From positions 1-64,000 of the forward strand of contig VGUH01000012.1 in assembly GCA_016874295.1 (NCBI GenBank): a stretch of 64,000 nucleotides of DNA, in the 5' to 3' direction. The notes under the pieces were generated by a model, which worked only from the letters and a program-made list of their open reading frames with translations, had not been told where the DNA came from and did no database searches. This DNA comes from Gammaproteobacteria bacterium (lineage in GTDB: Bacteria > Pseudomonadota > Gammaproteobacteria > Steroidobacterales > Steroidobacteraceae). Positions 33,501 to 41,452 of the stretch are shown piece by piece. How positions within the stretch are numbered: the stretch's first letter is position 1; each line of letters opens with the position of its first letter. A program made the translations under genes and the position numbers.

Positions 33501-33678
33501 CGACGTCCTGCGGATCCGCGCCGGGATACTGGACGATGACCATCGAACCGGGGAAGCGGAGCGAGGGATCCTCCGCGCGCGGGATCGCGGACAGTGCCCA
33601 GAGCCCGGTCGCGATCAGGAGCGCGAACACGACCAGCGTGAACTGCCAGCGCCGGACCGAGAACGACCAGAGGCTCAT
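30526..33678 (-). CDS. RND family efflux transporter permease
   Basis: A 1,050-residue inner-membrane RND pump of the HAE-1/AcrB-like type. There are 12 spans in two halves, each with a large periplasmic domain. The N terminus SLWSFSVRRWQFTLVVFALL and motif GLLVDDSIVVVENIARH in TM4, with two adjacent Asp, form the proton relay. Later come GYTLSFTSLIGMIALVGIEIKNSILLVDF and PLAIVIIGGLVSSTLLARLVTPVMY. It works with the adjacent lipoprotein adaptor and TolC-like channel. It starts 8 nt after the adaptor stop. The substrate is not predictable. The C terminus ends soon after the last span, with an Ala/Pro-rich tail. Confidence 0.93.
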   Translation of the reverse strand: MSLWSFSVRRWQFTLVVFALLIATGLWALSAIPRAEDPSLRFPGSMVIVQYPGADPQDVERLVVDPIEDALAGLEDIKRLNSTALDGLALIEIEFIYGTDPDRKYDEVVREINVVRPSLPADVFSVEIHQFTPGTVNIVQFALVSETAGWRELAKLAGNLEELIETAPGVRRTETWAHPQPEVRVAIDLERLASARVPLGQVIAAVQGENAGIPGGAVDVGLRRYNLKTSGSYESLEEISATVVAARGAGVVRLRDLAEVSWSAEEERYLGRFNGERAVFVTASMKDNLNVFEVRDAIYARLPQLEASLPSHVRLERGFDQSQNVQRRLSRLQFDFTVAIALVALTLLPLGLRAAGIVMISIPLSLAIGLTALHVFGFSLNQLSIAGFVVALGLLVDDSIVVVENIARHVRQGMPRRDTAIAATNQIWLAVLGCTVTLLLAFVPLLFLPESAGDFVRSLPAAVLFTILASFFVALSIIPFLASRLLRGGAPRTPRQPWLATAWARLRTFVDGADAVADRLLAALMRAIHRFYGPALRWGLARPRRTLAMALGVFALSLLLVPAIGFSLFPTADIPQFRVRIEAPDGASLAETDKALRFVEERLAQAGGIRWWFSNLGRENPRVYYNLLSRNAAANLAEVFAEVEDFDPARTQRLLDGLRAEFAGYPGARISVHQFENGPPVAAPIEIRVIGPDIETLRLLAAEVEKLIAAVPGTRDVMNAVRLQRTDLDLNIDTEKAALFGVPAVEADRTVRLAVAGLSAGKFREPDGDEYDITLRLPIEGRPTLDLLRGIQISSVTGEQVPLAQITSPGFTTAAPLIKRYNRERAVTVTAWPATGYATDTLTREVIAGLDAIAWPPGYRYVAAGEVEARSESFSGLGVAMLVAVFGILAVLVLEFGSFRSMLIVFGVVPLGITGALVALFLTGYTLSFTSLIGMIALVGIEIKNSILLVDFTNQLRVKGLALDDAIAEAGEVRFLPILLTSMTAIGGLMPLAVQGSGLYSPLAIVIIGGLVSSTLLARLVTPVMYKLLPPDIESVAAPAPGPAGAAQPA

Positions 33679-33686
33679 CGTCCGAT

Positions 33687-34727
33687 TCAGGCGCCGCCGA
33701 GGACGCGCACCGGCTGGTTGTCGTCGAGCCAGGCCGCGCCTTCGGCGACCACGCGCTCGCCGAGGTCGAGTCCCGCGATCACTTCGATGCGCTCGCCGAG
33801 CAGTCGCCCGGTGCGCACCGAGACCTTGCGCGCGACGTCGCCCTTCGCGACCACGAACACGGTGGCGAGGCCGCCGTCCGCCTCCAGCAGCGAGCTGACC
33901 GGCACGACGGCGACCGTGCCGGCATCGGGGTCGGCGATCGTGACCTTGGCAACCAGGCCCTGCACGAAGCGGGCATCGGCCGGATCCACGGCGACCTTCA
34001 TCTCGTAGGTCCCGGTCTGCGGGTCCGCGGCCGCCGCGACCTCGACCACGCGCGCCGCGAAGACCCGGCCCGGGTAGGCATCGAGGGTGACTTCGGCCGC
34101 GTCGCCCGCCTGCACGCGCACCACGTCGCGGTCCGCGAGCGAGGCGCGCACGATCCAGCCTGCCGAGGTATTGCCGACGATGATCACCGGCTGCCCGGGG
34201 GCCACCTGCTCGTCGGGCTCCGCGAGCCTGCGCAGCACGACGCCGTCGGCCGGCGCCTCGATGCTTGCGTGGCGCGCATTGAAGAGCGCCGTGCGCAACT
34301 GCGCCTGCGCGACCTGGTGGGCGGTCTCGAGGGTCTCGACCTGCTCGCGCGTCGCGACCTCGTCCGCGAGCAGCGCCCTGCCGCGCTCGAGATCGCGCGC
34401 GGATTGCCCGGCCACCGCGCGCGCCTGCGCGACGGCTGCCGCGACTTCGTCCTGCGCCAGCGTCGCGAGCAGCTGCCCCCTCCGGACCGGCGCGCCTTGT
34501 TCCACGGCGATCGACTGGATCACGCCGCCGCTCTTGAACGCGAGGCGCACCTCGTCGGCCGGTGCCAGCACGCCGACGGCGCGCAGCGACTTCGCAGCGG
34601 GCGCCTGTTCGACGGTCGCTACCCGGACCGGCGCTGCCGTGCGCGCCACAGGCTGCTCGGCGCCGTCGCCGCAGCCCGCGAGCGCGAGCGCGAGAACTGC
34701 CGCGGCAAAAGGTCCCCTGCTGATCAT
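33687..34727 (-). CDS. RND efflux periplasmic adaptor (membrane fusion) lipoprotein
   Basis: A 346-residue HlyD/AcrA-type adaptor. A lipoprotein signal (FAAAVLALALAGC) is followed by the barrel-sandwich/lipoyl half VGVLAPADEVRLAFKSGGVIQ, a short alpha-hairpin (ARDLERGRALLADEVATREQVETLE) and the second half IEAPADGVVLRRLAEPDEQVAPG. A beta-barrel and membrane-proximal domain end the protein. It links the RND pump to the outer-membrane channel. ATG 34727 overlaps the end of the channel gene by 4 nt. The same strand continues to the pump gene with an 8-nt gap. Confidence 0.92.
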   Translation of the reverse strand: MISRGPFAAAVLALALAGCGDGAEQPVARTAAPVRVATVEQAPAAKSLRAVGVLAPADEVRLAFKSGGVIQSIAVEQGAPVRRGQLLATLAQDEVAAAVAQARAVAGQSARDLERGRALLADEVATREQVETLETAHQVAQAQLRTALFNARHASIEAPADGVVLRRLAEPDEQVAPGQPVIIVGNTSAGWIVRASLADRDVVRVQAGDAAEVTLDAYPGRVFAARVVEVAAAADPQTGTYEMKVAVDPADARFVQGLVAKVTIADPDAGTVAVVPVSSLLEADGGLATVFVVAKGDVARKVSVRTGRLLGERIEVIAGLDLGERVVAEGAAWLDDNQPVRVLGGA

Positions 34728-36070
34728 GGTTGTTCCGCGCCTCCGATCGCGTACTCGACCTGCGCCAGCGCCCCGAGCGCCTGGAAGCGCGTGACATTGC
34801 CGTTGAGGCGCGCCTGCGTCAGCGCGCGCTGCGCATCCAGGTACTCGGCCGCCGACACCTGCCCGAGGTCGCGCTTCTTCGCGACGATCGCGTGCGCCGC
34901 CTCGGCGGCCTCGGCGCGGCGGCGCGCGGTCTCGAGCGAGGCTTCCGCGACCTCGAGGTCGGTGATCGCCTCCTGCACCTCGATGCGCACCTGTTGTTCG
35001 GCGAGCGCGCGGCCGGCTGAGAGTTCGGCGCTCTTCGCGCGCGCCTGCCGGATGGCGGCCCGGTCGCCGCCGCCATTGAACAGGTTGAAGCGGACGATGA
35101 CCGAGGCGAGGACGTAGGAATCCTCGACGCTGTAGTCCCATTCCTCGCCCTGGGTGCCGGCGTCCACGGCGAAGGCGAGTTGCGGCTTGAACGCCGCGCG
35201 GGCCGCGCGTTCCGCCTCGCCCGCTGCCGCGAGCCCCGAGTCGAGTTCGCGCAGCTCCTCGCGCCGGCCGACGGCGCGCTCCTCGAGTGCCGCGCCGCGC
35301 GTCGCCGGCAGGCGCGCCGCCAGCCGCGGCAGGTCCGTGTCGGTCACGACTGCCGCCACCGGGTCGCGGTCGAGCGGGGCGTTGCACAGCAGGTTGAGGT
35401 AGCGCCGCGCGAGATCCTGCGCGGCCCGCGCGCGCAGGATCTGCTGCGTGATCTCGAGATGCTCGGCCTCGGCGGAGAGCTTGAGATCGCGCGTCACCTT
35501 GCCGTTCCGGTACAGGCTGTCGTTGACGCGCTCGTTCTCGGCGGCGAGGGCGAGCGTCGCCTCCAGCACGCCGATCGACTCGCGCGCGGTGAGCCAGCGG
35601 TAGTAGGCCTGGCGCACGTCGCGCGCGAGGCGCAGGCGATACGCCTCGAGCCCGTGGCGCGAAGCGTCGTACAGGTAACTCGCGCCGCGCCTCTCGGCCG
35701 CGAGGCGCGCGTCGTAGATCGGCTGCGTGAGCCTGAGGTACGAGTCCTGCTCGCGCTCGCGCAGGAAGCGGTACTCGAAGCCGAGCTCGGGGATCTCGAT
35801 CGTGCGGCCGCCATTGGCCTCGGTGTAGCGCAGGTTCAGGTCGATCTGCGGCAGGTACTCGGCACGCGCCTGGTCGAGGATCGCGAGCCGCTGGTCCACG
35901 TTGGCCGCCTGCTGGTCGAGGCCGAGGTTTGCCTCCAGCGCCTCGGTGACCAGGGCGTCGGTCACGCGCTGCACGTCGGGCGCCCCCTGGGCATCGGCGC
36001 GGCCGGTGAGGCCCGCGGCAAGGACGGCCGTGAGCGCGAGGACGCGCGGGACGACTGCGGCATTAGACAC
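34724..36070 (-). CDS. TolC-family outer membrane efflux channel
   Basis: A 448-residue outer-membrane factor with a signal peptide (VLALTAVLAAGLTGRADA) and two long coiled-coil repeats. These are typified by LARDVRQAYYRWLTARESIGVLEATLALA and, in the second half, RIEVQEAITDLEVAEASLETARRRAE. Such proteins form trimeric tunnels from periplasm to outside. GTG 36070 is the start, and a palindrome GACACGTGTC covers it. It follows tetR by 24 nt on the same strand. It shares an operon with the adaptor and pump. Confidence 0.9.
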   Translation of the reverse strand: MSNAAVVPRVLALTAVLAAGLTGRADAQGAPDVQRVTDALVTEALEANLGLDQQAANVDQRLAILDQARAEYLPQIDLNLRYTEANGGRTIEIPELGFEYRFLREREQDSYLRLTQPIYDARLAAERRGASYLYDASRHGLEAYRLRLARDVRQAYYRWLTARESIGVLEATLALAAENERVNDSLYRNGKVTRDLKLSAEAEHLEITQQILRARAAQDLARRYLNLLCNAPLDRDPVAAVVTDTDLPRLAARLPATRGAALEERAVGRREELRELDSGLAAAGEAERAARAAFKPQLAFAVDAGTQGEEWDYSVEDSYVLASVIVRFNLFNGGGDRAAIRQARAKSAELSAGRALAEQQVRIEVQEAITDLEVAEASLETARRRAEAAEAAHAIVAKKRDLGQVSAAEYLDAQRALTQARLNGNVTRFQALGALAQVEYAIGGAEQP

Positions 36071-36077
36071 GTGTCAA
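36063..36077. promoter_or_regulatory. Candidate TetR operator at the tolC-like gene start
   Basis: TTAGACACGTGTCAA has a perfect 10-bp palindrome (GACACGTGTC, 36066-36075). It repeats the half-site TTGACA/TGTC seen in the stronger palindrome upstream of tetR. Binding would cover the channel gene's start codon. Confidence 0.4.
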
Positions 36078-36094
36078 ATCCTGCGCCAAAAAAA

Positions 36095-36736
36095 TCATGT
36101 GCCGGATTTCCCGGAAAGCAGGTAGCGCAGCATCGCGAACGAGCCATCCATGAGCTGCGGGATCGCGACGCCCTGGCGCGCGATCTCGACCGTCTTGTTG
36201 GTCGCGATCTGGATCAGGCCGTGGGTGAAGGCCCAGAGCATGACGCAGACCTGCATCGGGTCGCCGATGTCCTGGCGGATCGAGCCGTCGGCCTGGCCTT
36301 CGCGCAGCGTGCCGACGATGACCGCCATCACCGCATCGCCCGCGGCCGCGCAGGCGTCCTCGGCCGGGTAGCCCTCGGCCTGGTGCGCATGGAAGCGGGC
36401 ACACGCATCGAAACGATAGGGTTTCTCCTGTTGAAACTGGACATACGAGCGGCCGATTGCCTCGACCTTGTCGATGCCCTTCGGGTGCGCAGCCGCGGCG
36501 GCGATGAAGCGCTCGCGCAGGTCGTGCAGCGCGCGCTCGGTGATCGCGTGCAGGAGGTCGTTCTTGTCGCGGAAGTAGACGTAGAGAAGGGCGCGCGACA
36601 GGCGGGCACTCTTTGCCACGCGGTCCATGGTGACGGCGTCCCAGCCGACCTTGGCGTACAGCGCCTCGGCCGCGTCCACCATCTCGGCGCGGCGGCGCTC
36701 CTTCTCTTCTTCGCGGCGCAGGGCGACGTAGCTCAC
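36095..36736 (-). CDS. TetR-family repressor of the efflux operon
   Basis: A 213-residue TetR regulator. The N-terminal HTH is typical: VDAAEALYAKVGWDAVTMDRVAKSARLSRALLYVYFRDKNDLLHAI. The C-terminal ligand domain resembles TetR_C-type helices, with QVCVMLWAFTHGLIQIATN. It is the first gene of a four-gene unit with the channel, adaptor and RND pump, so auto-repression and ligand-induced efflux are likely. A clear inverted repeat lies 18 nt upstream of its start codon. The ligand cannot be predicted. Confidence 0.9.
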   Translation of the reverse strand: MSYVALRREEEKERRRAEMVDAAEALYAKVGWDAVTMDRVAKSARLSRALLYVYFRDKNDLLHAITERALHDLRERFIAAAAAHPKGIDKVEAIGRSYVQFQQEKPYRFDACARFHAHQAEGYPAEDACAAAGDAVMAVIVGTLREGQADGSIRQDIGDPMQVCVMLWAFTHGLIQIATNKTVEIARQGVAIPQLMDGSFAMLRYLLSGKSGT

Positions 36737-36754
36737 CTGCGCAAACTAGCTGAG

Positions 36755-36773
36755 AATTGACACTCTGTCAATT
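36755..36773. promoter_or_regulatory. Likely TetR operator upstream of the efflux operon
   Basis: AATTGACA (36755-36762), CTC, TGTCAATT (36766-36773) is a perfect 8-bp inverted repeat with a 3-nt centre. It lies 18 nt upstream of the tetR start codon in AT-rich sequence and matches the usual TetR operator geometry. The related TTGACA half-site is also found at 36063-36077. Confidence 0.65.
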
Positions 36774-36780
36774 ACTGTAC

Positions 36781-36948
36781 ATATGTATAAGACGTGATGT
36801 AGCCGGCGCGTGTGCTTCGCTGGCGGGACTCCCGCTCGTTCGCTTCGCCGGAACTTCAGTCGCTCACTCGCGGGGTCCCGCCGCGCTCGCACGCGCGCCC
36901 GCCACGCCGCGCCGCTTCACGCGCGCGCCAGATGCAGCGCGGCAGGAT
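36781..36948. other. Noncoding gap with an imperfect inverted repeat
   Basis: No gene is supported here. GCGGGACTC at about 36823 and its near complement GGGGTCCCGC ending at about 36882 could form a 9-bp stem. The segment lies between the tetR promoter region and the 3' end of the TlpA-like gene, and may include a terminator for the latter. There is no T-run, so this is weak. Confidence 0.3.
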
Positions 36949-38202
36949 TCAGGCGGGTTCGGCGAGCAGGGTGTCGATGACTTCGGTGAGCTCGCGGTTC
37001 TGCTGCTCGTGGTAGGCGCCCGTCGCCGGTCCCGCGTGGCCGGTGTGCACCATGCGCACGATGCCCTTGCGGTCGACCACGAACAGGGTCGGATAGGCCT
37101 TGAACGCGGCGACCTGCGGCAGCTTCCTGAGCACGTCGTCGTCCGAGGTCGTGCCGGCGATCAGCACCGGGTAGTCGATCGCGAACTTGGCCGCGAAGTC
37201 GCGTGCCGCCTGCGACTGGCTTGCGAAGTCCGGCGTGCGCTCGAACATCAGCTGGATGACCTCGAGCCCGCGCTCGCGCCGGCCTGCCAGCAGCTCCCTG
37301 AGGAACACCGCCTCGTCATGACAGTTGGGGCACCAGCTGCCGCCGACCGTGATCAGCACGACCTTGCCGGGATAACGATCGCCGGGGAAGGCGTGCAGAT
37401 TCCCGTCTACATCCGGGAAGCTGAACCCGAGCCGCTCCTCGCCGGGCTTCAGGGCGCTGAGCGCGGCGGGGTCGTCGAGCTTCGCATCCGGATCGCGGCG
37501 GCCGGAGAAAGTCTCGTGCGAGCCGCCGCCGGTCCATTGGTCGCCGGCCAGCACGCCGTCGGCGCGCAGCCGTGCGAGATAGAGGTAGGCCGTGCCGCCG
37601 TCGAAGCGCGACAGGAACAGCGTGTCGCCGCGCGCCTCGCCCGCGATGTAGCGGTCGTCGCCGCTCGCGCGCAGCACGGTGCCGGTCACGACGTGGCCCT
37701 GCTGCACGAGTTCCGCGATCGCCTGCTTCTGCTTGCCTTCGTCGTCGCGGTAGGTCAGCGCCCAACGTCTGGAGAAGTCCACGGGCGCCGCGTCGGGCTT
37801 CGGGAAGAACCGCCAGTCCTCGCCGGGCACGGCGACGAAGCGCAGCTCGCGGATCACCGCGCGCGGGCGCAGCAGCTGCAGCGTCCCCTCGAAACGGCCG
37901 TCGCGCCAGGTCGCGTCGATGTGCTGCTGGTAGCCCGGCATCTGGATCGTGAGCCGGCCGCCCTGGAGGCGGACCTCGCGGGTGCGCACACGCTCGGGCC
38001 CGTTGACGAGGTAGGCGACGATCGCTCCGTCTTCCTCCGCAAGCTCGAGGCCGAATGGCAGGTCCCCGCCCTCGACCTGCACGACCGCGCGGTAGATGCC
38101 GAGCGGCGGACCGTTCCGGGGCGCGCAGGCCACGAAGGCGGCGGCCAGTGCGGCGAGCGCAAAGCCGCGCAGCAACCCGCGCGCGATGCCGCGCGGCGTC
38201 AC
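36949..38202 (-). CDS. TlpA/thioredoxin-like lipoprotein
   Basis: A 417-residue exported protein. A signal ending [10 protein letters not shown] suggests a lipoprotein. The first ~240 residues are a beta-rich domain ([42 protein letters not shown]). The C-terminal domain is an AhpC/TlpA-type thioredoxin fold with active site [28 protein letters not shown] and [19 protein letters not shown]. It may reduce or oxidise periplasmic disulfides, or act in redox sensing. GTG 38202 overlaps the stop of the decayed HerA-like gene upstream, so it could have lost its operon partner. Confidence 0.85.
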   Translation of the reverse strand: MTPRGIARGLLRGFALAALAAAFVACAPRNGPPLGIYRAVVQVEGGDLPFGLELAEEDGAIVAYLVNGPERVRTREVRLQGGRLTIQMPGYQQHIDATWRDGRFEGTLQLLRPRAVIRELRFVAVPGEDWRFFPKPDAAPVDFSRRWALTYRDDEGKQKQAIAELVQQGHVVTGTVLRASGDDRYIAGEARGDTLFLSRFDGGTAYLYLARLRADGVLAGDQWTGGGSHETFSGRRDPDAKLDDPAALSALKPGEERLGFSFPDVDGNLHAFPGDRYPGKVVLITVGGSWCPNCHDEAVFLRELLAGRRERGLEVIQLMFERTPDFASQSQAARDFAAKFAIDYPVLIAGTTSDDDVLRKLPQVAAFKAYPTLFVVDRKGIVRMVHTGHAGPATGAYHEQQNRELTEVIDTLLAEPA

Positions 38203-38677
38203 AGCGTCGACGCCGGGCGCGGGAAGCCGCCGGCGCCCGCGCGCCAGGGCTCCCAGGCGATGGCGACGCGGCCGATCGCGATGTCGGACTTGCGCGGCGC
38301 GACGCGCACCTTCTCCAGCGCGACGCTCGCCGGGTCGAGGCTCGCCGTGAGCGCCTCGGCCGTCGTGCCCTTGCGCTCCGCCTCCGCCGGGTCGATCCAG
38401 AGCTGGAACTCCGCAGCCGTGAGACCGGGAAAGGTCAGCAGCAGGTTCGCAATGTCGCCCTTGGGGTCGATGACCAGGGCCGGGATGCCGTCGAGCGCGG
38501 CTTCCTCGAGCAGCGAGATGCACAGGCCCGTCTTGCCGCTGCCGGTCATGCCGACGCACACGGCGTGCGTGGTCAGGTCGCGCGAATCGAGCATCAGCGG
38601 CTCGGCGGCGATCTGGTCCCGGGCGGGTCGTAGCCACGGCCAAGGTAGAAGACACCCAGTTTCTCGAAGTCCGCCAC
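38199..38677 (-). pseudogene. Remnant of a HerA/DUF853-like ATPase (frameshift plus internal deletion)
   Basis: From GTG 38677 one frame reads [19 protein letters not shown] shift near 38617-38625 leads to [20 protein letters not shown] and the Walker A region [13 protein letters not shown], then [18 protein letters not shown]. After RKGTTAEA the sequence jumps to [23 protein letters not shown], which looks like the C terminus of the same large family (about 800 residues, from memory). So the N- and C-terminal ends are joined and the middle, including the Walker B and other motor parts, is gone. It cannot encode a working translocase. Confidence 0.7.
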
Positions 38678-38723
38678 GGCGCGATTATACGCAGCGGGCA
38701 ACCGTGGTACTTTCGCAAATCCG

Positions 38724-39522
38724 ATGAAACCCGACGTACGGCCGTTCCGCCACGAGACCACCGGGACCTGGAGCTACGTGGTCGCCGACCCCGCGTCGCG
38801 CCGCTGCGATCGCGAACTTCGTGCGCGAAACCGGGCTCGGCTGCGACTGGATCCTCGAGACCCACGCCCACGCCGGCCACCTGAGCGCCGCGCCCTGGCT
38901 GCAGGCGGCGGTCGGCGGGAAGATCGCGATCGGCCAGGGCATCCGCGAAGTGCAGAAGGCCTTCCGCGTGCTCCTCAATCTCGAGCCTACCTTCGCGGTG
39001 GACGGCCGGCAGTTCGATCGCCTGCTCGCGGACGTCGAGGAGTTCGCGATCGGCTCGCTGACAGCGCGCGTCATCGCGACGCCCGGCCACACGAGCGACA
39101 GCCTGAGCTACCTGGTCGGCGACGCCGTGTTCGTCGGCGACACGATCTTCATGCCCGACAGCGGCACGGCGCGCTGCGACTTCCCGGGCGGCGAACCGGC
39201 AGTCCTCTACGCCTCGATCCGCAGGCTGTACGAATTGCCCGGCGAGACGCGCGTCTTCGTCTGCCATGACTACAGGCCGGGCGGACGCGAGGCACGCTGC
39301 GAGACCACCATTGCGGCCGAGCGCGACGGGAACATCCACGTGCAGGGCCGGACCGGCGAGGCCGAGTTCACGGCGATGCGCAGTAAACGCGATGCGACGC
39401 TCGACATGCCGGCGCTGATCTATCCCGCCGTGCAGTTCAACATCCGCGGCGGGCGGCCGCCGCCCGCGGAAGCGAACGGACGCAGCTACCTCAAGATCCC
39501 GCTCACGGGGCCGGACTCATGA
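38724..39522 (+). pseudogene. Damaged MBL-fold hydrolase (persulfide dioxygenase-like)
   Basis: ATG 38724 begins KPDVRPFRHETTGTWSYVVADPAS. About 25 residues that the family normally has next appear to be missing, and the frame changes near 38795. The rest reads AAIANFVRETGLGCDWILETHAHAGHLSA in the other frame. The normal T-H-x-H-x-D-H metal motif is T-H-A-H-A-G-H: the metal-binding Asp is Gly. Downstream motifs TPGHTSDS, DAVFVGDTIFMPDSGTARCDFPGG and VFVCHDY remain. Two lesions plus a lost ligand argue for a pseudogene. It ends overlapping the next gene (ATGA). Confidence 0.75.
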
Positions 39523-40118
39523 GCCTCGCCGCCGGGCGCGAGGCGCCGCGGCTGCTCCTGATCGACAACTACGATTCCTTCACCTACAACCTGGTGCAGG
39601 CGTTCCTCGTGCTCGGCGCAGAAGTGCTCGTGCATCGCAATGACCAGATCACGGTAGAAGCGGCGCGCGCGCTGCGCCCGACGCACCTGTGCATCTCGCC
39701 CGGGCCCGGGACACCCGCGGAGGCGGGCGTGTCGGAAGACATGATCCGCGCCTTCGCCGGGAAGATCCCGATACTCGGCGTGTGCCTCGGCCACCAGGCC
39801 TTGGTCGAGGTGTACGGCGGCGCGATCGTGCGTGCCGAGCGGCTGATGCACGGCAAGGCCTCGCAGGTTCTGCACGCGGGCACGGGACTCTATGCGGGAC
39901 TGCCGAATCCGTTCGCGGCTGGCCGCTATCACTCGCTGATCGCGCGGCGCGACGAGGTGCCGAACACGCTCGAGGTGACGGCCTGGACGGCGGAGGGCGA
40001 GGTCATGGGCGTGCGCCACCGGGAGCTCGCGCTCGAGGGCGTGCAGTTCCACCCCGAGAGCATCCTGACACCCGTGGGGCCGCGGCTGCTCGAGGCATTC
40101 CTGCGGCGCGCAGCGTGA
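39519..40118 (+). CDS. Glutamine amidotransferase, TrpG/PabA type
   Basis: A 199-residue Class I glutaminase subunit for anthranilate or aminodeoxychorismate synthase. The signature blocks are [33 protein letters not shown], catalytic Cys in [15 protein letters not shown], and His/Glu in [13 protein letters not shown]. It delivers ammonia to a TrpE or PabB partner, neither of which is in this window, so trpG and pabA cannot be told apart. ATG 39519 overlaps the end of the broken MBL-fold gene. It is followed after 12 nt by the DUF6940-like gene. Confidence 0.92.
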   Translation: MSLAAGREAPRLLLIDNYDSFTYNLVQAFLVLGAEVLVHRNDQITVEAARALRPTHLCISPGPGTPAEAGVSEDMIRAFAGKIPILGVCLGHQALVEVYGGAIVRAERLMHGKASQVLHAGTGLYAGLPNPFAAGRYHSLIARRDEVPNTLEVTAWTAEGEVMGVRHRELALEGVQFHPESILTPVGPRLLEAFLRRAA

Positions 40119-40130
40119 GTCGCCAATACC

Positions 40131-40712
40131 GTGTGGCGCATTGATACCGCGCGCATCGACGAAAACACGATCCGCTGTAATCGCCTGGCCGGCGTCGATG
40201 GCGACCTGTCGTTCGGCGACGTCGCGCAAGCCTGGCGGGCGGATGAGGCATTTCGCAGCTTCTGGATGGACAGCCTGCGCGAGGTTCCGATCGGAGCGTA
40301 CTGCTGGGAGTGCCCGCCTGTCGATGAGGCTCGCCGCGGCCGGCGGTTCGAGTGTGTCTTCATCTCCAGTCCGTCACTGGCGCGGATGCCGCTCGATCCG
40401 GCGGCCTTCGCGGAATACTTCCGCGATGATCGTGAAGCAGTGACGTTCGCCAACTTGGGCGGCGACGCGGTGCTCGTCGCGCCGTGTCCGGACCCGGCGG
40501 GCGGCAACTTCGGGCACCTGGCGAGCTTCACGGCAACCGCGCCGCCGTCACTGCAGCAGGCCCTGTGGAAGGAAGTCGGCCGCGCGCTCGATGCGCGCAT
40601 CGGCGCTCGCCCTCTATGGCTCAGCACCGCCGGGCACGGCGTCGCCTGGCTGCACGTGCGGCTCGATTCCTCCCCCAAGTACTATCAACACGTGCCCTAC
40701 AGGCAGGCCTGA
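40131..40712 (+). CDS. DUF6940-like protein of unknown function
   Basis: A 193-residue soluble protein starting at GTG 40131. Its blocks include SFGDVAQAWRADEAFRSFW, FECVFISSPSLA, FANLGGDAVLVAPCPDP and the C-terminal WLSTAGHGVAWLHVRLD followed by PKYYQHVPY. These resemble the family I know as DUF6940, identified from memory. No catalytic signature is evident. It follows a glutaminase gene and precedes a TauE-type transporter on the same strand with short gaps, but the three do not share an obvious pathway. Confidence 0.65.
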   Translation: MWRIDTARIDENTIRCNRLAGVDGDLSFGDVAQAWRADEAFRSFWMDSLREVPIGAYCWECPPVDEARRGRRFECVFISSPSLARMPLDPAAFAEYFRDDREAVTFANLGGDAVLVAPCPDPAGGNFGHLASFTATAPPSLQQALWKEVGRALDARIGARPLWLSTAGHGVAWLHVRLDSSPKYYQHVPYRQA

Positions 40713-40717
40713 CGCAC

Positions 40718-41452
40718 ATGCCCCTCGAAACCCTGGTGCTGCTCACGGCGGGCGTGTTCGTCATCGCGCTGCTGTATTCGTCGGTCGGGCACGCGGGCGC
40801 GTCAGGCTACATCGCGGTGATGTCGCTCCTGAGCCTGGCCCCCGCGGAGATCAAGCCGATCGCGCTCGCGCTCAACATCCTCGTCGCGTCCATCGGAACC
40901 TGGCAGTTCCGCCGCGCCGGACACTTCTCCTGGAGCCTGTTCTGGCCGTTTGCGCTGCTCTCCGTTCCGTTCGCGTTCCTCGGCGGGTATCTCAACCTGC
41001 CAACACAGGTGTTCAAGATCATCGTCGGCATCGTGCTGCTGGTGTCGGCCGTGCAGTTCTTCGTCCGTCCGCCGGTGGAGGGCGAGTCGCACCCTCCGGC
41101 CCGGCCGGTCGCGCTGGGCATCGGCGCGGGGCTCGGATTGCTGTCGGGACTCACGGGCACCGGCGGCGGCATCTTCCTGACGCCGCTCCTGATCTTCCTG
41201 CGCTGGGCGCGGACGAAGACGGCGGCGGCGACATCAGCGCTGTTCATCCTGCTGAATTCGGTCTCGGGACTGCTCGGCAACGTCAGCGCCACGCAGTCAT
41301 TCCCGAGGTTCGGCTTCTCCCTGCTGGTCGCTGCCGGCATCGGCGGTGCGATCGGTTCTTACTTCGGCAGCCGGCGCTTCGATACGCGGCTCATCAAGCG
41401 TCTGCTGGCGGTCGTGCTGGTCATCGCGGGCCTCAAGCTGGTGTTCACATGA
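40718..41452 (+). CDS. TauE/SafE family sulfite/sulfonate exporter-like permease
   Basis: A 244-residue membrane protein with seven to eight spans and two repeats of the TauE/SafE fold. It shows LLYSSVGHAGASGYIAVMSLLSLAPAEIKPIAL and LLSGLTGTGGGIFLTPLLIFLRWARTKTAAATSALFILLNS, the typical G-T-G-G-G turn of each repeat. Members move sulfite, sulfoacetate or other organic anions. ATG 40718 follows the DUF6940-like stop by 5 nt. It overlaps the DUF924 gene by ATGA. No sulfur genes are next to it; the methionine/DMSP block is 10 kb away. Confidence 0.88.
   Translation: MPLETLVLLTAGVFVIALLYSSVGHAGASGYIAVMSLLSLAPAEIKPIALALNILVASIGTWQFRRAGHFSWSLFWPFALLSVPFAFLGGYLNLPTQVFKIIVGIVLLVSAVQFFVRPPVEGESHPPARPVALGIGAGLGLLSGLTGTGGGIFLTPLLIFLRWARTKTAAATSALFILLNSVSGLLGNVSATQSFPRFGFSLLVAAGIGGAIGSYFGSRRFDTRLIKRLLAVVLVIAGLKLVFT

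Noticed and set aside
31660-34008. Open frame of about 782 codons on the plus strand
   Set aside because: It is antisense to the RND pump and adaptor, with the low-complexity charged composition typical of a GC-rich shadow frame.
33679-34797. N-terminal extension that would lengthen the RND protein to about 1,420 residues
   Set aside because: The extra part is Arg/Gly/Ala-rich and overlaps the adaptor gene in another frame. The RND family starts at SLWSFSVRRW.
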